Assembly (NCBI GenBank): GCA_965237855.1
Contig: CBDEGK010000003.1
Span: forward strand, 434,001-498,000
Length of the DNA stretch: 64,000 nucleotides
Origin: CBDEGK01 sp965237855
GTDB taxonomy: Bacteria; Pseudomonadota; Gammaproteobacteria; Pseudomonadales; Halieaceae
Direction of reading: 5' to 3'
Positions 25,886 through 34,629 of this stretch are shown here, one piece after another. The translations under genes and the position numbers were made by a program. Positions within the stretch are counted from its first letter, which is position 1, and each line of letters begins with the position of its first letter. The notes below the pieces were generated by a model. That model did not search any database, was not told the DNA's origin, and worked only from the letters and a program-made list of their open reading frames with translations.

Positions 25886-27238
25886 ATGCCCAAAGGTATT
25901 TACCACGCCCCCTGGGAAAAAAGTTTCAACCTGATCCTGTCACCCCTGGAAGAGTTTATACACCGCCAGACCACCAGCGGTATTTTGCTGATGTTGTGCG
26001 CAGTGGCCGCGCTCTTCATCGGCAACAGCGAGTATCTCGATCGCTACAACCACATTCTTCATACCGAGATCAGCCTCGGCTTCGGCGACGGTGTGTTTTC
26101 TCTCTCCGTTCATCACTGGATCAACGAGGCGCTGATGGCGCTGTTCTTCCTGGTCATGGGCCTGGAATTAAAGCGGGAACTATTGGTGGGCGAGTTGTCT
26201 TCGCCTCGGCAGGCATTGTTGCCGATCATAGCGGCCATGGGTGGTATGTTCGCCCCCGCCGCGGCCTACTGGCTGTTTAACCAATCCGGCGATGGCGCTG
26301 CCGGCTGGGGCATTCCCATGGCCACCGATATTGCCTTTGCCATTGGCGCCCTCAGCCTGCTGGGCGGGCGTATTCCAAAAACCCTGTTGACCTTCCTGAT
26401 TGCCCTGGCCATCGTCGACGATCTTGGTGCCGTAGCGGTCATCGCCGTGTTTTATACCGCTGAAATCAACACCTCTGCTCTCGGAGCGGTAGGCGTGTTT
26501 ACCCTGGTGCTGGTAGCACTGAACCTGGGTGGAGTGCGACGCACCCTGCCCTATACGATTGTCGGTATCCTGCTGTGGACCGCGATGTTGTCCAGCGGCA
26601 TCCACGCCACCATTGCCGGTGTCATCATCGCCTTCGCCATCCCCATCCGCCCCAAGTTCAACCCAGGCCACTTCCTCAGGGAGGTGCGTAAACTGGCCGA
26701 CAAAATGGAGCACTCGGTTAAGGTCGAACCGGATATTATCCACAACACCCACTTTCGCAGCCTGGTCGGATCCATGGGCGATGGCGTAAAACTGGTGCAA
26801 GCGCCCGCCCAGCGCGCCGAGCACACCCTGCACCTGCCAGTCGCCTACCTGGTCATCCCCGTGTTTGCCCTGGCCAACGCCGGTATCCCCATCGACTTCT
26901 CCAACCTCGGCCAATACCTGAGCCATCCCATCAGCCTGGGCATCATGGCGGGACTGGTACTGGGCAAGCTGGTGGGTATTGCCGGCTGCACGTGGCTGGC
27001 GGTGAAAGCGGGTTGGGCGGAATTACCCGAGGGGCTGGATATGGGTCATATTTTCGGCGTCGCCCTGCTCGGTGGCATTGGTTTCACCATGTCGATCTTT
27101 ATCGCCGATCTCGGTTTTGCCGGCAATGCCGACGCGCTGCTCATGGCCAAGACCGGCATTCTCATGGCCTCCATCGTGGCCGGATTGGGGGGCTTCTTCT
27201 GGCTCTGGTATCACTGCGGTGAACCGAATTCCGCATGA
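25886..27238 (+). CDS. nhaA: Na+/H+ antiporter NhaA
   Basis: An electrogenic sodium/proton antiporter of the inner membrane. At 450 residues it is longer than the 388 of E. coli NhaA, mainly through the N-terminus and a loop around residues 265-310. Key marks are HHWINEALMALFFLVMGLELKRELLVGEL, PMATDIAFAIGALSLLG, and the functional aspartate pair in ALAIVDDLGAVAVIAVFYT, then LLGGIGFTMSIFIADLGF near the end. Its presence fits a marine or salt-exposed life but does not prove it. It is convergent with the hydrolase gene at 27285. Confidence 0.94.
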   Translation: MPKGIYHAPWEKSFNLILSPLEEFIHRQTTSGILLMLCAVAALFIGNSEYLDRYNHILHTEISLGFGDGVFSLSVHHWINEALMALFFLVMGLELKRELLVGELSSPRQALLPIIAAMGGMFAPAAAYWLFNQSGDGAAGWGIPMATDIAFAIGALSLLGGRIPKTLLTFLIALAIVDDLGAVAVIAVFYTAEINTSALGAVGVFTLVLVALNLGGVRRTLPYTIVGILLWTAMLSSGIHATIAGVIIAFAIPIRPKFNPGHFLREVRKLADKMEHSVKVEPDIIHNTHFRSLVGSMGDGVKLVQAPAQRAEHTLHLPVAYLVIPVFALANAGIPIDFSNLGQYLSHPISLGIMAGLVLGKLVGIAGCTWLAVKAGWAELPEGLDMGHIFGVALLGGIGFTMSIFIADLGFAGNADALLMAKTGILMASIVAGLGGFFWLWYHCGEPNSA

Positions 27239-27284
27239 GTGAGGTTACCGTCTGGTACCTGCAAGCTCGTGGCATGACTCTCTA

Positions 27285-28529
27285 TCAGACAGAACGGCGG
27301 GCGTAACACCACTCGAGGAATTCGGTTACCGCGTTGACCGTATGGTCGGTGCGCACCGAATGAAATATTTCAAAGGCGTGCTGCGCGCCGGGTAGTTCGC
27401 CGTATACTACTGCCTGACCTGAGACCGCTTTCATCGCTTCAACAAACTTGTGGGCCTCTTCCACCCACACCAGTGAGTCGTGGGTACCCTGCAACACAAA
27501 CATCGGTGGGGCCTGTTCCGACACATGGACCAGCGGCGAGCCATCGTTGCGGCGGTCGTAGCCTTCCTCGCGGCTGTTCTGGAACACAAACTTAGCCAGC
27601 GCAGACTCCATGGACATGTTGCCGCGGATGTTGTCGCGATCGAGAAAATCATAGATTCCGTAGAAGGGAACTGCCGCTGAAATACTGGTATCCGCCTCTT
27701 CAAAGCCGGGTTGCCAGTCTGCTTTGTTGGCGGTCAGCGCCGCCAGCGAAGACAGATGGCCGCCGGCAGAGCCACCGGTAATGGCCAGAAAACTTGCGTC
27801 GCCGCCGTATTCCGAGGCGTGCTCTCGAATCCAGGCAATGGTTTTTTTAACGTCGATGATATGGGCCGGGAAGGTGTGCTTGGGGCTGAGCCGGTAGTTG
27901 CAGGCCACACACAGCCAACCGCGTTGGGCCAGGTGATACATCAGCGGCAGCGCCTGTTGTTCCTTTTCGCCGATGATCCAACCACCACCGTGAACCTGAA
28001 GTAAAATCGGAAAGCCGCCCTCCCGCGGCGTCTCGGGCTGGTAGATGTCCAACATATTGCGATCCCCGGCATCGCCATAGCTCAGATTGCGATGCACGGT
28101 AACGCCAGGGCGTTTCATACTGAACGGACGCAACCATTCAGCCGATTGTATGGAAGAGCGCAATAAACCCTGCCTGTCGGCGGGAATTTCCGCCCGGAAG
28201 TCCTTGCCCAGACCCACTCCCAGCGCGGTCTCCAGCACCGAGCCCGCATCCATGGCCTGAACATGCAGATACAGCAGACCCAGCCAGGACAACACAAACA
28301 AGCTAAGACCCCATTGGCCGGCCATCGATTCCAGCCCATCGTTGAGGATGAACAGGAGACTGAACAGTACTTGCAGACCGAGGTGCCAGACCGCCAGCTC
28401 GGCGGTCAGCCACGCCGCGAAAAAGTACGGCACCATCATAAAGTACAGGCGCCGCGCCTGGACCATGGCACAGAGTACAAACAGCAGGCTGAGCAGAGAC
28501 AGAGTGAGATAGATTGCTGGGAAGCTCAT
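27285..28529 (-). CDS. Membrane-anchored alpha/beta hydrolase (HSL/BD-FAE type)
   Basis: A 414-residue protein with three to four hydrophobic segments in the first 110 residues, then an esterase domain. The domain shows LLQVHGGGWIIGEK (HGGG oxyanion motif of hormone-sensitive-lipase-type esterases), ITGGSAGGHLSSLAAL (nucleophile elbow), PMFVLQGTHDSLVWVEEAHKFVEAM (acid) and GAQHAFEIFHS (catalytic His). This type includes carboxylesterases and BD-FAE feruloyl esterases. The membrane part suggests an enzyme fixed to the inner membrane; which side the domain faces is not clear. The substrate is unknown. It is divergent from gshB. Confidence 0.82.
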   Translation of the reverse strand: MSFPAIYLTLSLLSLLFVLCAMVQARRLYFMMVPYFFAAWLTAELAVWHLGLQVLFSLLFILNDGLESMAGQWGLSLFVLSWLGLLYLHVQAMDAGSVLETALGVGLGKDFRAEIPADRQGLLRSSIQSAEWLRPFSMKRPGVTVHRNLSYGDAGDRNMLDIYQPETPREGGFPILLQVHGGGWIIGEKEQQALPLMYHLAQRGWLCVACNYRLSPKHTFPAHIIDVKKTIAWIREHASEYGGDASFLAITGGSAGGHLSSLAALTANKADWQPGFEEADTSISAAVPFYGIYDFLDRDNIRGNMSMESALAKFVFQNSREEGYDRRNDGSPLVHVSEQAPPMFVLQGTHDSLVWVEEAHKFVEAMKAVSGQAVVYGELPGAQHAFEIFHSVRTDHTVNAVTEFLEWCYARRSV

Positions 28530-28634
28530 GACATTACTGACTGGTAGAGAGGAGCTCTTATTCTAGGGGGAATTGCGCACGCTTGCACCCGTCACCACCT
28601 TTGCGTAAGTTAGCCGCAACAATAGCCCCTGGTA

Positions 28635-29594
28635 ATGGATATGACAATCCGCATAGGCGTCGTGATGGATCCCATCAGCGGCCTCAATTACAAAAAAGAC
28701 AGCACCCTGGCCATGCTCTGGGCAGCCCAGGATCGGGGTTGGCAGCTGTTCTACATGGAGCAGAGAGACTTGATGCTGCAGCAAGGTGTGGCTATGGCCC
28801 GCATGGCGCCACTGCAGGTCTTTCGCGATCCCGATCGGTTTTACCAGTTGGGGGAGGCACAAGTGCAGCAACTGTCAGATCTGGACGTGGTCTTGATGCG
28901 CAAGGACCCTCCCTTCGACAACGAATATGTCTACAGTACCTATATTCTGGAAGCGGCCGAGCGACAGGGCACCCTGATCGTCAACCGCTGCCAGAGCCTG
29001 CGCGACTGCAATGAAAAGGTGTTCGCGACTCAATTTCCCGAGTGCTGCCCGCCGGTATTGGTGAGCAGGGATGACACCCAACTGAAAGCTTTCCACGCCG
29101 AACACGGCGATGTCATCTACAAGCCCCTGGATGGGATGGGCGGCTCCTCTATTTTCAGAGTGAGGCCGGACGACCCCAACCTCAATGTAATTCTCGAAAC
29201 CCTGACCGAGTTCGGCAGCACCTCTATCATGGCGCAGCGTTATCTCCCCGAGATCAAAGACGGTGACAAACGCATTCTGATGATAGACGGCGAAGCCCTG
29301 CCCTATTGCCTGGCCAGGGTACCCCTGGCGGGAGAAAGCCGCGCCAACCTGGCGGCGGGTGGCCAGGGCGTTGCCCAGCCTCTGACCGAGCGGGATCTGT
29401 GGATTACCCGGCAGATAGGTCCCAGCTTACGAGAAAAAGGCCTGCTATTTGTCGGCCTGGATGTCATCGGCGACTACCTGACCGAAATCAACGTCACCAG
29501 CCCCACCTGTATCCGCGAGATCGACAAAGCCTATGAGCTGGATATCGGCGGTCAGCTTATGGACTGTATAATGGAACAACTGGATAAGAGCTGA
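28635..29594 (+). CDS. gshB: Glutathione synthetase
   Basis: GshB joins gamma-glutamylcysteine and glycine using ATP. The ATP-grasp protein follows E. coli GshB nearly motif by motif: IGVVMDPISGLNYKKDSTLAML, VLMRKDPPFDNEYVYSTYILE, NRCQSLRDCNEK, YKPLDGMGGSSIFRV, DGDKRILMIDGEALPYCLARVP, NLAAGGQG and GLDVIGDYLTEINVTSPTCIREI. An ATG at 28641 is an alternative start, two codons downstream, and neither has a clear ribosome-binding site. tonB follows within 10 bases, starting the usual gshB-tonB-yqgE-ruvX order. Confidence 0.96.
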   Translation: MDMTIRIGVVMDPISGLNYKKDSTLAMLWAAQDRGWQLFYMEQRDLMLQQGVAMARMAPLQVFRDPDRFYQLGEAQVQQLSDLDVVLMRKDPPFDNEYVYSTYILEAAERQGTLIVNRCQSLRDCNEKVFATQFPECCPPVLVSRDDTQLKAFHAEHGDVIYKPLDGMGGSSIFRVRPDDPNLNVILETLTEFGSTSIMAQRYLPEIKDGDKRILMIDGEALPYCLARVPLAGESRANLAAGGQGVAQPLTERDLWITRQIGPSLREKGLLFVGLDVIGDYLTEINVTSPTCIREIDKAYELDIGGQLMDCIMEQLDKS

Positions 29595-29601
29595 TCGGCA
29601 T

Positions 29602-30474
29602 ATGGCCACCGCCCAGCAACGTGCAACTCAAAATGATCAACTGGGATTTTTCCTGTTCCTGGCGCTCGCACTGCACCTGATGTTGATACTGGGGATCGCA
29701 TTCAGCGGGGAGGGCGAAAACTACGTGGCGCCGCAGCTGGAAGTTACCCTGGCCCAGTACGCCAGCAACGAGAGCCCCGAGGACGCCCGTTTTATCGCCC
29801 AGGTCAACCAGGCGGGCAGCGGCACCCTCAGTGAACGTTCAGAAATTACCACCCCTGAATTAGCAGACTTCAGCGATAATCGCATTCAACAAACCAGCGC
29901 TGCCCCTTGGATGGTCTCACCCACGCCGCGCTCTGAACAGCTACTGGCAACCTCCGGCCCCACCCCTGACAAAATTTTCCAGGAGCAGCAGCAACAGGAA
30001 CAGGTGCCGGTAAATGAAACCGGCTCTGATCCCAAGCTTCATAGCCTCAGCACTTCAATCGCCAGCCTCGAAGCGCGCCTGGACCAACAACAACAAGAAT
30101 ATGCGCAGCGGCCCAAGGTGCACCGGCTGACCTCTCTGTCAGCCAAGCAAGCGGTCGACGCCGCCTACCTTCACAGCTGGCGCTCCAAGATAGAAGCCAT
30201 TGGTAACCGTCACTACCCGGTTGTTTCAAGCCGTTATGGTATCTACGGCGACCTGCGCCTGTTGGTGGCAATTCGCTACGATGGCAGCATCGATGAGATT
30301 GAGATACTGGCCTCTTCCGGCCACGCGGTATTGGACGAGGCCGCCATTCGCATCGTGCGTATGGCGGCACCTTTCGGTCCGTTTCCGCCCGATTTGCGGG
30401 ACAAGGCAGATCGCCTGGAAATCATTCGCACGTGGAAATTCAAGCAGAACCGACTATCCTCAATACAAGGTTAG
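29602..30474 (+). CDS. tonB: Energy transducer TonB
   Basis: A 290-residue TonB-type protein that would carry proton-motive energy from ExbB/ExbD to outer membrane receptors. One N-terminal membrane segment (FFLFLALALHLMLILGIAF, about residues 14-33) is followed by a periplasmic linker rich in Gln and Glu rather than the Pro-rich linker of E. coli, with coiled-coil character near SIASLEARLDQQQQEYAQ. The C-terminal TonB domain (about 195-290) has YGIYGDLRLLVAIRYDGSIDEIEIL and SSGHAVLDEAAIRIV. It stands in the gshB-tonB-yqgE context seen in Pseudomonas. Confidence 0.9.
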   Translation: MATAQQRATQNDQLGFFLFLALALHLMLILGIAFSGEGENYVAPQLEVTLAQYASNESPEDARFIAQVNQAGSGTLSERSEITTPELADFSDNRIQQTSAAPWMVSPTPRSEQLLATSGPTPDKIFQEQQQQEQVPVNETGSDPKLHSLSTSIASLEARLDQQQQEYAQRPKVHRLTSLSAKQAVDAAYLHSWRSKIEAIGNRHYPVVSSRYGIYGDLRLLVAIRYDGSIDEIEILASSGHAVLDEAAIRIVRMAAPFGPFPPDLRDKADRLEIIRTWKFKQNRLSSIQG

Positions 30475-30516
30475 CTAGTCTTACCAAACACCGCCGGGAT
30501 AGCACCACAGGAGTTC

Positions 30517-31104
30517 ATGAGCGCAGCAAAAAACAACCAAAATGCAGAGATCGCCAGCCTTCGAGATCACTTTCTGCTAGCCATGCCCGGACTTAGCGAC
30601 GCTATTTTTTCCCATAGTATTACTTACTTGTGTGAACACAATGAGCACGGCGCCATGGGTATTGTGATCAACCATCCGCTCAACGTCTGTGTCGAGGAAA
30701 TTCTCGAACACTTGCAGATATCGGCCGGCGGCAGATTGCGTGAGACCCCGGTGATGGCAGGTGGCCCCGTGCACATGGACCGGGGCTTCGTGCTACACCG
30801 ACACACCGACCGGGAGTGGGAAGCGAGTCTCCAGGTCACGGACGAAATTTGCCTGACAACGTCGCGGGACATTCTTGCCGCCATCGCCGATGACGACGGG
30901 CCAGCGCACAACCTGATAGCCCTGGGTTATGCCGGCTGGAGTGCAGGGCAATTGGAGTCTGAGATATCGGAGAATAGTTGGCTGACCCTGCCTGCAGACA
31001 GTGCCATCATTTTTGATACACCTTGTCATCTGCGCGCCAGCGCCGCGGCAAAACAATTGGGGGTGGACCTCAATCTGATTTCCGGCGAAGCAGGACACGC
31101 TTGA
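30517..31104 (+). CDS. yqgE: UPF0301/AlgH family protein YqgE
   Basis: A 195-residue protein of the UPF0301 (DUF179) family, called AlgH in Pseudomonas because of its link with alginate production. Typical pieces are HFLLAMPGLSDAIFSHSITYLCEHNEHGAMGIVINHPL, VMAGGPVHMDRGFVLHR, LTTSRDILAAIA and ALGYAGWSAGQLESEI...NSWLTLPAD. The molecular function is not settled. Its stop codon overlaps the proposed TTG start of ruvX, so the pair is translationally coupled. Confidence 0.93.
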   Translation: MSAAKNNQNAEIASLRDHFLLAMPGLSDAIFSHSITYLCEHNEHGAMGIVINHPLNVCVEEILEHLQISAGGRLRETPVMAGGPVHMDRGFVLHRHTDREWEASLQVTDEICLTTSRDILAAIADDDGPAHNLIALGYAGWSAGQLESEISENSWLTLPADSAIIFDTPCHLRASAAAKQLGVDLNLISGEAGHA

Positions 31105-31526
31105 GAACAGAAAAACCCGAAACCATCCTTGCGTTTGACTATGGTTTGCGACAGATCGGCACCGCCGTGGGCAATGGTCTGACCGGCACGGCTCAGGCCT
31201 TGACCACGCTGTCCGCCCGGGACGGTATCCCCCGCTGGGAAGACATCGAATCTCTACTGCAAGAATGGCAACCAGACCAGCTAGTGGTGGGCCTGCCTTT
31301 GAACATGGACGGCAGCGAAAGTGAAATGTCCCGGCGCGCACAAAAATTCGGCCGCCGACTGGAAGGCCGCTTTGGTTTCAAGGTCAACTACATGGATGAG
31401 CGCCTGAGTAGCTACGAGGCCAAGTCACAGCTGCGAGAACAGGGGCACCGGGGCAACTACAAGAAATCGCCAGCCGACGGTGTCGCGGCCGAGCTGATAT
31501 TGCAGAGCTGGTTAAGCAGTAGGTAG
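31101..31526 (+). CDS. ruvX: RuvX/YqgF RNase H-fold nuclease
   Basis: YqgF is an RNase H-like nuclease implicated in 16S rRNA maturation and resolution of nucleic acid structures. The protein from TTG 31101 would have 141 residues, the normal length. It shows ILAFDYGLRQIGTAVGN with the first catalytic Asp, QLVVGLPLNMDGSESEMSRRAQKFGRRLEGRF, VNYMDERLSSYEAKSQL with the Glu, and KKSPADGVAAELILQSWL with the final Asp. The frame is open upstream to 31023, but that is yqgE sequence; TTG overlapping the yqgE stop (TTGA) with GCAGGA upstream is the best start. Confidence 0.9.
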   Translation: MRTEKPETILAFDYGLRQIGTAVGNGLTGTAQALTTLSARDGIPRWEDIESLLQEWQPDQLVVGLPLNMDGSESEMSRRAQKFGRRLEGRFGFKVNYMDERLSSYEAKSQLREQGHRGNYKKSPADGVAAELILQSWLSSR

Positions 31527-31596
31527 ATAGGACAGCAGCGCTCTGGCTAGCCTCAGCATCATTTGTTTGAGTGATGGCGGTGTCAGATTTATCAGA

Positions 31597-32736
31597 TTAG
31601 CGCCGTACGGACTGCCCCGCATCGTCATCCATATCGACGGTGAGTTCTGGCACATGGGTCAGGGCATCACCGCCATTTGCATCCAGTTTCAACATCAAGC
31701 GCAGATCATTGCGGGAGTCAGCGTGAGCCAGCGCGTTTTCCTCGCTGATCTCCCCTTCCTTGACCAGCTTGAACAGCGCCTGGTCGAAGGTTTGCATCCC
31801 CTCGTCATTGGATTTGGCCATCAGCTCCTTGAGCAGGTGCACCTCGCCCTTGCGGATATAGTCCGACACTAACGGCGTATTCAACATGACTTCGATCACC
31901 GCCCGGCGGCGCTTGCCATCCTTAGTCGGCACCAGTTGCTGGGCAATCATGCCCCGCAGGTTAAGTGACAGGTCCATCCACACCTGGTTGTGCCGTTCAA
32001 CCGGAAAAAAATGCTGGATACGATCCAGGGCCTGGTTGGCATTGTTGGCATGCAGGGTGCAGAGGCAAAGGTGGCCGGTCTCGGCGAAGGTAAGGGCTTG
32101 CTCCATGGTTTCCTGGGTGCGCACCTCGCCAATGAGGATGACATCCGGTGCCTGTCGCAAGGTATTCTTCAGCGCCACGGCGAAGCTTTCAGTATCGATA
32201 CCCACTTCGCGCTGGGTAACAATGCAACCCTCGTGTTCATGAATATACTCAATCGGGTCTTCGATACTGATGATATGGCCGCTGCTATTGCGATTGCGGT
32301 GACCTAACATGGCCGCCAGGGATGTTGATTTGCCCGTGCCAGTGGCCCCCACAAAGATCACCAGTCCACGCTTGGTCATTGCCAATTCTTTGACAATGGG
32401 CGGCAGTTGCAGGTCTTCGATCTTGGGGATGGTGGTTGCAATGCGGCGCAACACCATGCCGCACTCATTGCGTTGGTAGAACGCGCTGGCACGAAAGCGG
32501 CCTATGTCATCGCGGGCCACCGCGAAATTGCATTCGTGAGTCTTCTCGAACTCGGCTTTCTGGTCGTCGTTCATAACGCCAGTGACGATCTTCCTGGCCT
32601 GCTTACCAGTGAGCACTTGCTCTGACACCGGCATGACCTTGCCGTTGATTTTCAGGCTGGGCGCGGCCCCGACTGTGAGAAAGGCATCGGAGGCGCCCTT
32701 TTCGACCATGAACTTGAGTAACTTGTCGATGTCCAT
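31597..32736 (-). CDS. pilU: Type IV pilus retraction ATPase PilU
   Basis: PilU is the accessory hexameric retraction ATPase of type IV pili, acting with PilT in the cytoplasm at the pilus base. The 379-residue protein carries the Walker A loop VGATGTGKSTSLAAML, SIEDPIEYIHEHEGCIVTQREVG (Asp box), VILIGEVRTQETMEQALTFAETGHLCLCTLHANNANQALDRI (Walker B and His box) and the C-terminal KGEVHLLKELM. GATGTGKS rather than the GPTGSGKS of PilT, and the acidic end, fit PilU. pilT lies 18 bases upstream on the same strand. Confidence 0.94.
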   Translation of the reverse strand: MDIDKLLKFMVEKGASDAFLTVGAAPSLKINGKVMPVSEQVLTGKQARKIVTGVMNDDQKAEFEKTHECNFAVARDDIGRFRASAFYQRNECGMVLRRIATTIPKIEDLQLPPIVKELAMTKRGLVIFVGATGTGKSTSLAAMLGHRNRNSSGHIISIEDPIEYIHEHEGCIVTQREVGIDTESFAVALKNTLRQAPDVILIGEVRTQETMEQALTFAETGHLCLCTLHANNANQALDRIQHFFPVERHNQVWMDLSLNLRGMIAQQLVPTKDGKRRRAVIEVMLNTPLVSDYIRKGEVHLLKELMAKSNDEGMQTFDQALFKLVKEGEISEENALAHADSRNDLRLMLKLDANGGDALTHVPELTVDMDDDAGQSVRR

Positions 32737-32754
32737 CGCTGTATTAGCTCGCGT

Positions 32755-33789
32755 TTAGAAGTTGTCCGGCATCTTGGCTTTTTCCTTGGCCGCCTCACGG
32801 GTGATGACACGCTGCTCGAGCAGGTGCTCCAGGCACTGGTCGAGGGTCTGCATGCCAATGGAGCCACCGGTCTGGATAGCCGAGTACATCTGCGCCACCT
32901 TGTCTTCGCGGATCAGGTTGCGGATCGCCGGGGTGCCGCGCATGATCTCGTGCGCTGCCACCCGGCCTCCACCTTGCCGCTCAAGCAGGGTTTGCGAAAT
33001 TACTGCCTGCAAGGATTCCGACAACATGGAACGCACCATGGATTTTTCCGCCGCGGGAAATACATCGATAATCCGGTCTATGGTTTTCGCGGCTGACTGG
33101 GTGTGCAGGGTGCCGAATACCATGTGGCCGGTTTCCGCTGCTTCCAGTGCCAGCTTGATAGTCTCCAGGTCGCGCAGCTCACCGACCAGGATAATGTCCG
33201 GGTCTTCTCGCAGAGCCGAGCGCAGGGCCTCATTGAAGCCGAGGGTATCGCGGTGCACCTCACGCTGGTTGACCAGGCACTTCTTACTTTCATGGACAAA
33301 TTCTATAGGGTCTTCCACCGTCAAAATGTGTTCGTATTTATTGTCGTTGATGTAATCAACCATCGCCGCCAGGGTGGTGGACTTACCCGAGCCCGTTGGC
33401 CCGGTTACCAGCACCAGACCGCGGGGAATCATCGCCAGATCGCGGAAAATTTGGCCCATACCCAAGTCGTCCATCGACAGCACCTTGGAGGGGATGGTTC
33501 GGAATACGCCGCCGGCGCCGCGGTTGTGATTGAAGGCATTGACACGAAAGCGGGCCACACCGGGGACTTCGAAAGAAAAGTCGGTCTCCAAGAATTCTTC
33601 GTAGTCTTTGCGCTGCTTGTCATTCATGATCTCGTAAATCAGATCATGGACCTGCTTGTGTTCCATTGGCGGCAGGTTAATGCGACGCACATCGCCGTCG
33701 ACCCTGATCATTGGCGGTAGGCCGGCTGAGAGGTGGAGGTCAGAAGCCCCCTGTTTAGCGCTGAATGCCAGCAGTTCAGTAATATCCAT
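32755..33789 (-). CDS. pilT: Type IV pilus retraction ATPase PilT
   Basis: PilT powers pilus retraction and twitching motility. The 344 residues match the family. Motifs include LLAFSAKQGASDLHLSAGLPPMIR at the start, VTGPTGSGKSTTLAAMVDYIN (Walker A), TVEDPIEFVHESKKCLVNQREVH, IILVGELRDLETIKLALEAAETGHMVFGTLHTQSAAKTIDRI (Walker B/His box) and the retraction motif AIRNLIREDK. It is first in a pilT-pilU pair and divergent from yggS, the same layout as in Pseudomonas. Confidence 0.96.
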   Translation of the reverse strand: MDITELLAFSAKQGASDLHLSAGLPPMIRVDGDVRRINLPPMEHKQVHDLIYEIMNDKQRKDYEEFLETDFSFEVPGVARFRVNAFNHNRGAGGVFRTIPSKVLSMDDLGMGQIFRDLAMIPRGLVLVTGPTGSGKSTTLAAMVDYINDNKYEHILTVEDPIEFVHESKKCLVNQREVHRDTLGFNEALRSALREDPDIILVGELRDLETIKLALEAAETGHMVFGTLHTQSAAKTIDRIIDVFPAAEKSMVRSMLSESLQAVISQTLLERQGGGRVAAHEIMRGTPAIRNLIREDKVAQMYSAIQTGGSIGMQTLDQCLEHLLEQRVITREAAKEKAKMPDNF

Positions 33790-33863
33790 GTCGCGGCCTC
33801 GTTATTATCTTCGTTGCGTCGAACCCGCCGTACCGCCGTAGTAGGCCTGGCGGGCTGCTCACG

Positions 33864-33869
33864 TATAAT
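33864..33869 (+). promoter_or_regulatory. Candidate -10 box for yggS-proC
   Basis: TATAAT stands 28 bases before the yggS ATG in the 107-base gap between pilT and yggS. No good -35 hexamer is seen 16-18 bases upstream, so the promoter would be weak or activator-dependent. Confidence 0.45.
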
Positions 33870-33896
33870 AGGCAGCCAAGCACAAGACCGCGAGTT

Positions 33897-34586
33897 ATGA
33901 CTTCCAATCCTATCGCAGACAATATAGCAAAGGTAGCCGCACGGATACGAACTTCAGCGCACAGATGTGATCGCGATCCGGCCGACATATTGCTGCTAGC
34001 CGTCAGTAAAACCCGCCCGTCCGGTGCCGTCCGCTGCGCTTTTGAAGCGGGATTGCGCCATATCGGCGAAAACTACCTGCAGGAAGCGCTGGACAAGCAG
34101 GCGGAGCTTTCTGATCTTGACATCTGCTGGCATTTCATCGGGCCCATTCAATCCAACAAGACCCGCGCCATAGCCGAGAACTTTGACTGGGTACACAGCG
34201 TCGACCGACTCAAGATTGCCCGTCGGCTCAACGAACAGCGCCCCACCGCCATGCCGCCACTCAATATATGTCTGCAAGTGAATATCAGCGGCGAAGCCAG
34301 CAAATCAGGGGTAGCGCCCGGGCAGCTGGCAGAATTGGCCGGAGCTGTAATGGAGATGGATCGCGTTGTGCTGCGCGGGTTGATGGCCATACCCCAGGCC
34401 AGCGATGATATGGCCGTGCAGCGAGATTCCTTTGCCCGACTGCGCGACGCCCTGCAGCAACTATGCGGCCAGCACCACGGCCTCGATACACTGTCAATGG
34501 GTATGTCCTCAGACATGGAAGCGGCCATTGCTGAGGGCTCCACCATGGTTCGAGTGGGCGCAGATATTTTCGGCCCGCGAAGCTGA
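33897..34586 (+). CDS. yggS: YggS family pyridoxal phosphate homeostasis protein
   Basis: A 229-residue PLP-binding protein of the YggS/PLPBP family, shaped like the barrel of alanine racemase and thought to keep vitamin B6 and amino acid pools in balance. The PLP lysine is in LLLAVSKTRPSGAVRCAFEAG; other marks are HIGENYLQEALDK, DICWHFIGPIQSNKTRAIAENFDWVHSVDR, CLQVNISGEASKSGV, GLMAIPQ and LSMGMSSDMEAAIAEGSTMVRVGADIFG. It is followed by proC and yggT, a conserved bacterial order. Confidence 0.95.
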   Translation: MTSNPIADNIAKVAARIRTSAHRCDRDPADILLLAVSKTRPSGAVRCAFEAGLRHIGENYLQEALDKQAELSDLDICWHFIGPIQSNKTRAIAENFDWVHSVDRLKIARRLNEQRPTAMPPLNICLQVNISGEASKSGVAPGQLAELAGAVMEMDRVVLRGLMAIPQASDDMAVQRDSFARLRDALQQLCGQHHGLDTLSMGMSSDMEAAIAEGSTMVRVGADIFGPRS

Positions 34587-34602
34587 GCATGAGCTCGACG
34601 TG

Positions 34603-34608
34603 TATACT
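34603..34608 (+). promoter_or_regulatory. Candidate -10 box before proC
   Basis: TATACT 43 bases before the proC start, in the 43-base gap after yggS. A clear -35 is not visible. Read-through from yggS is an equally good explanation for proC expression. Confidence 0.3.
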
Positions 34609-34629
34609 CTGCCCCCTCTTTAACGACAG

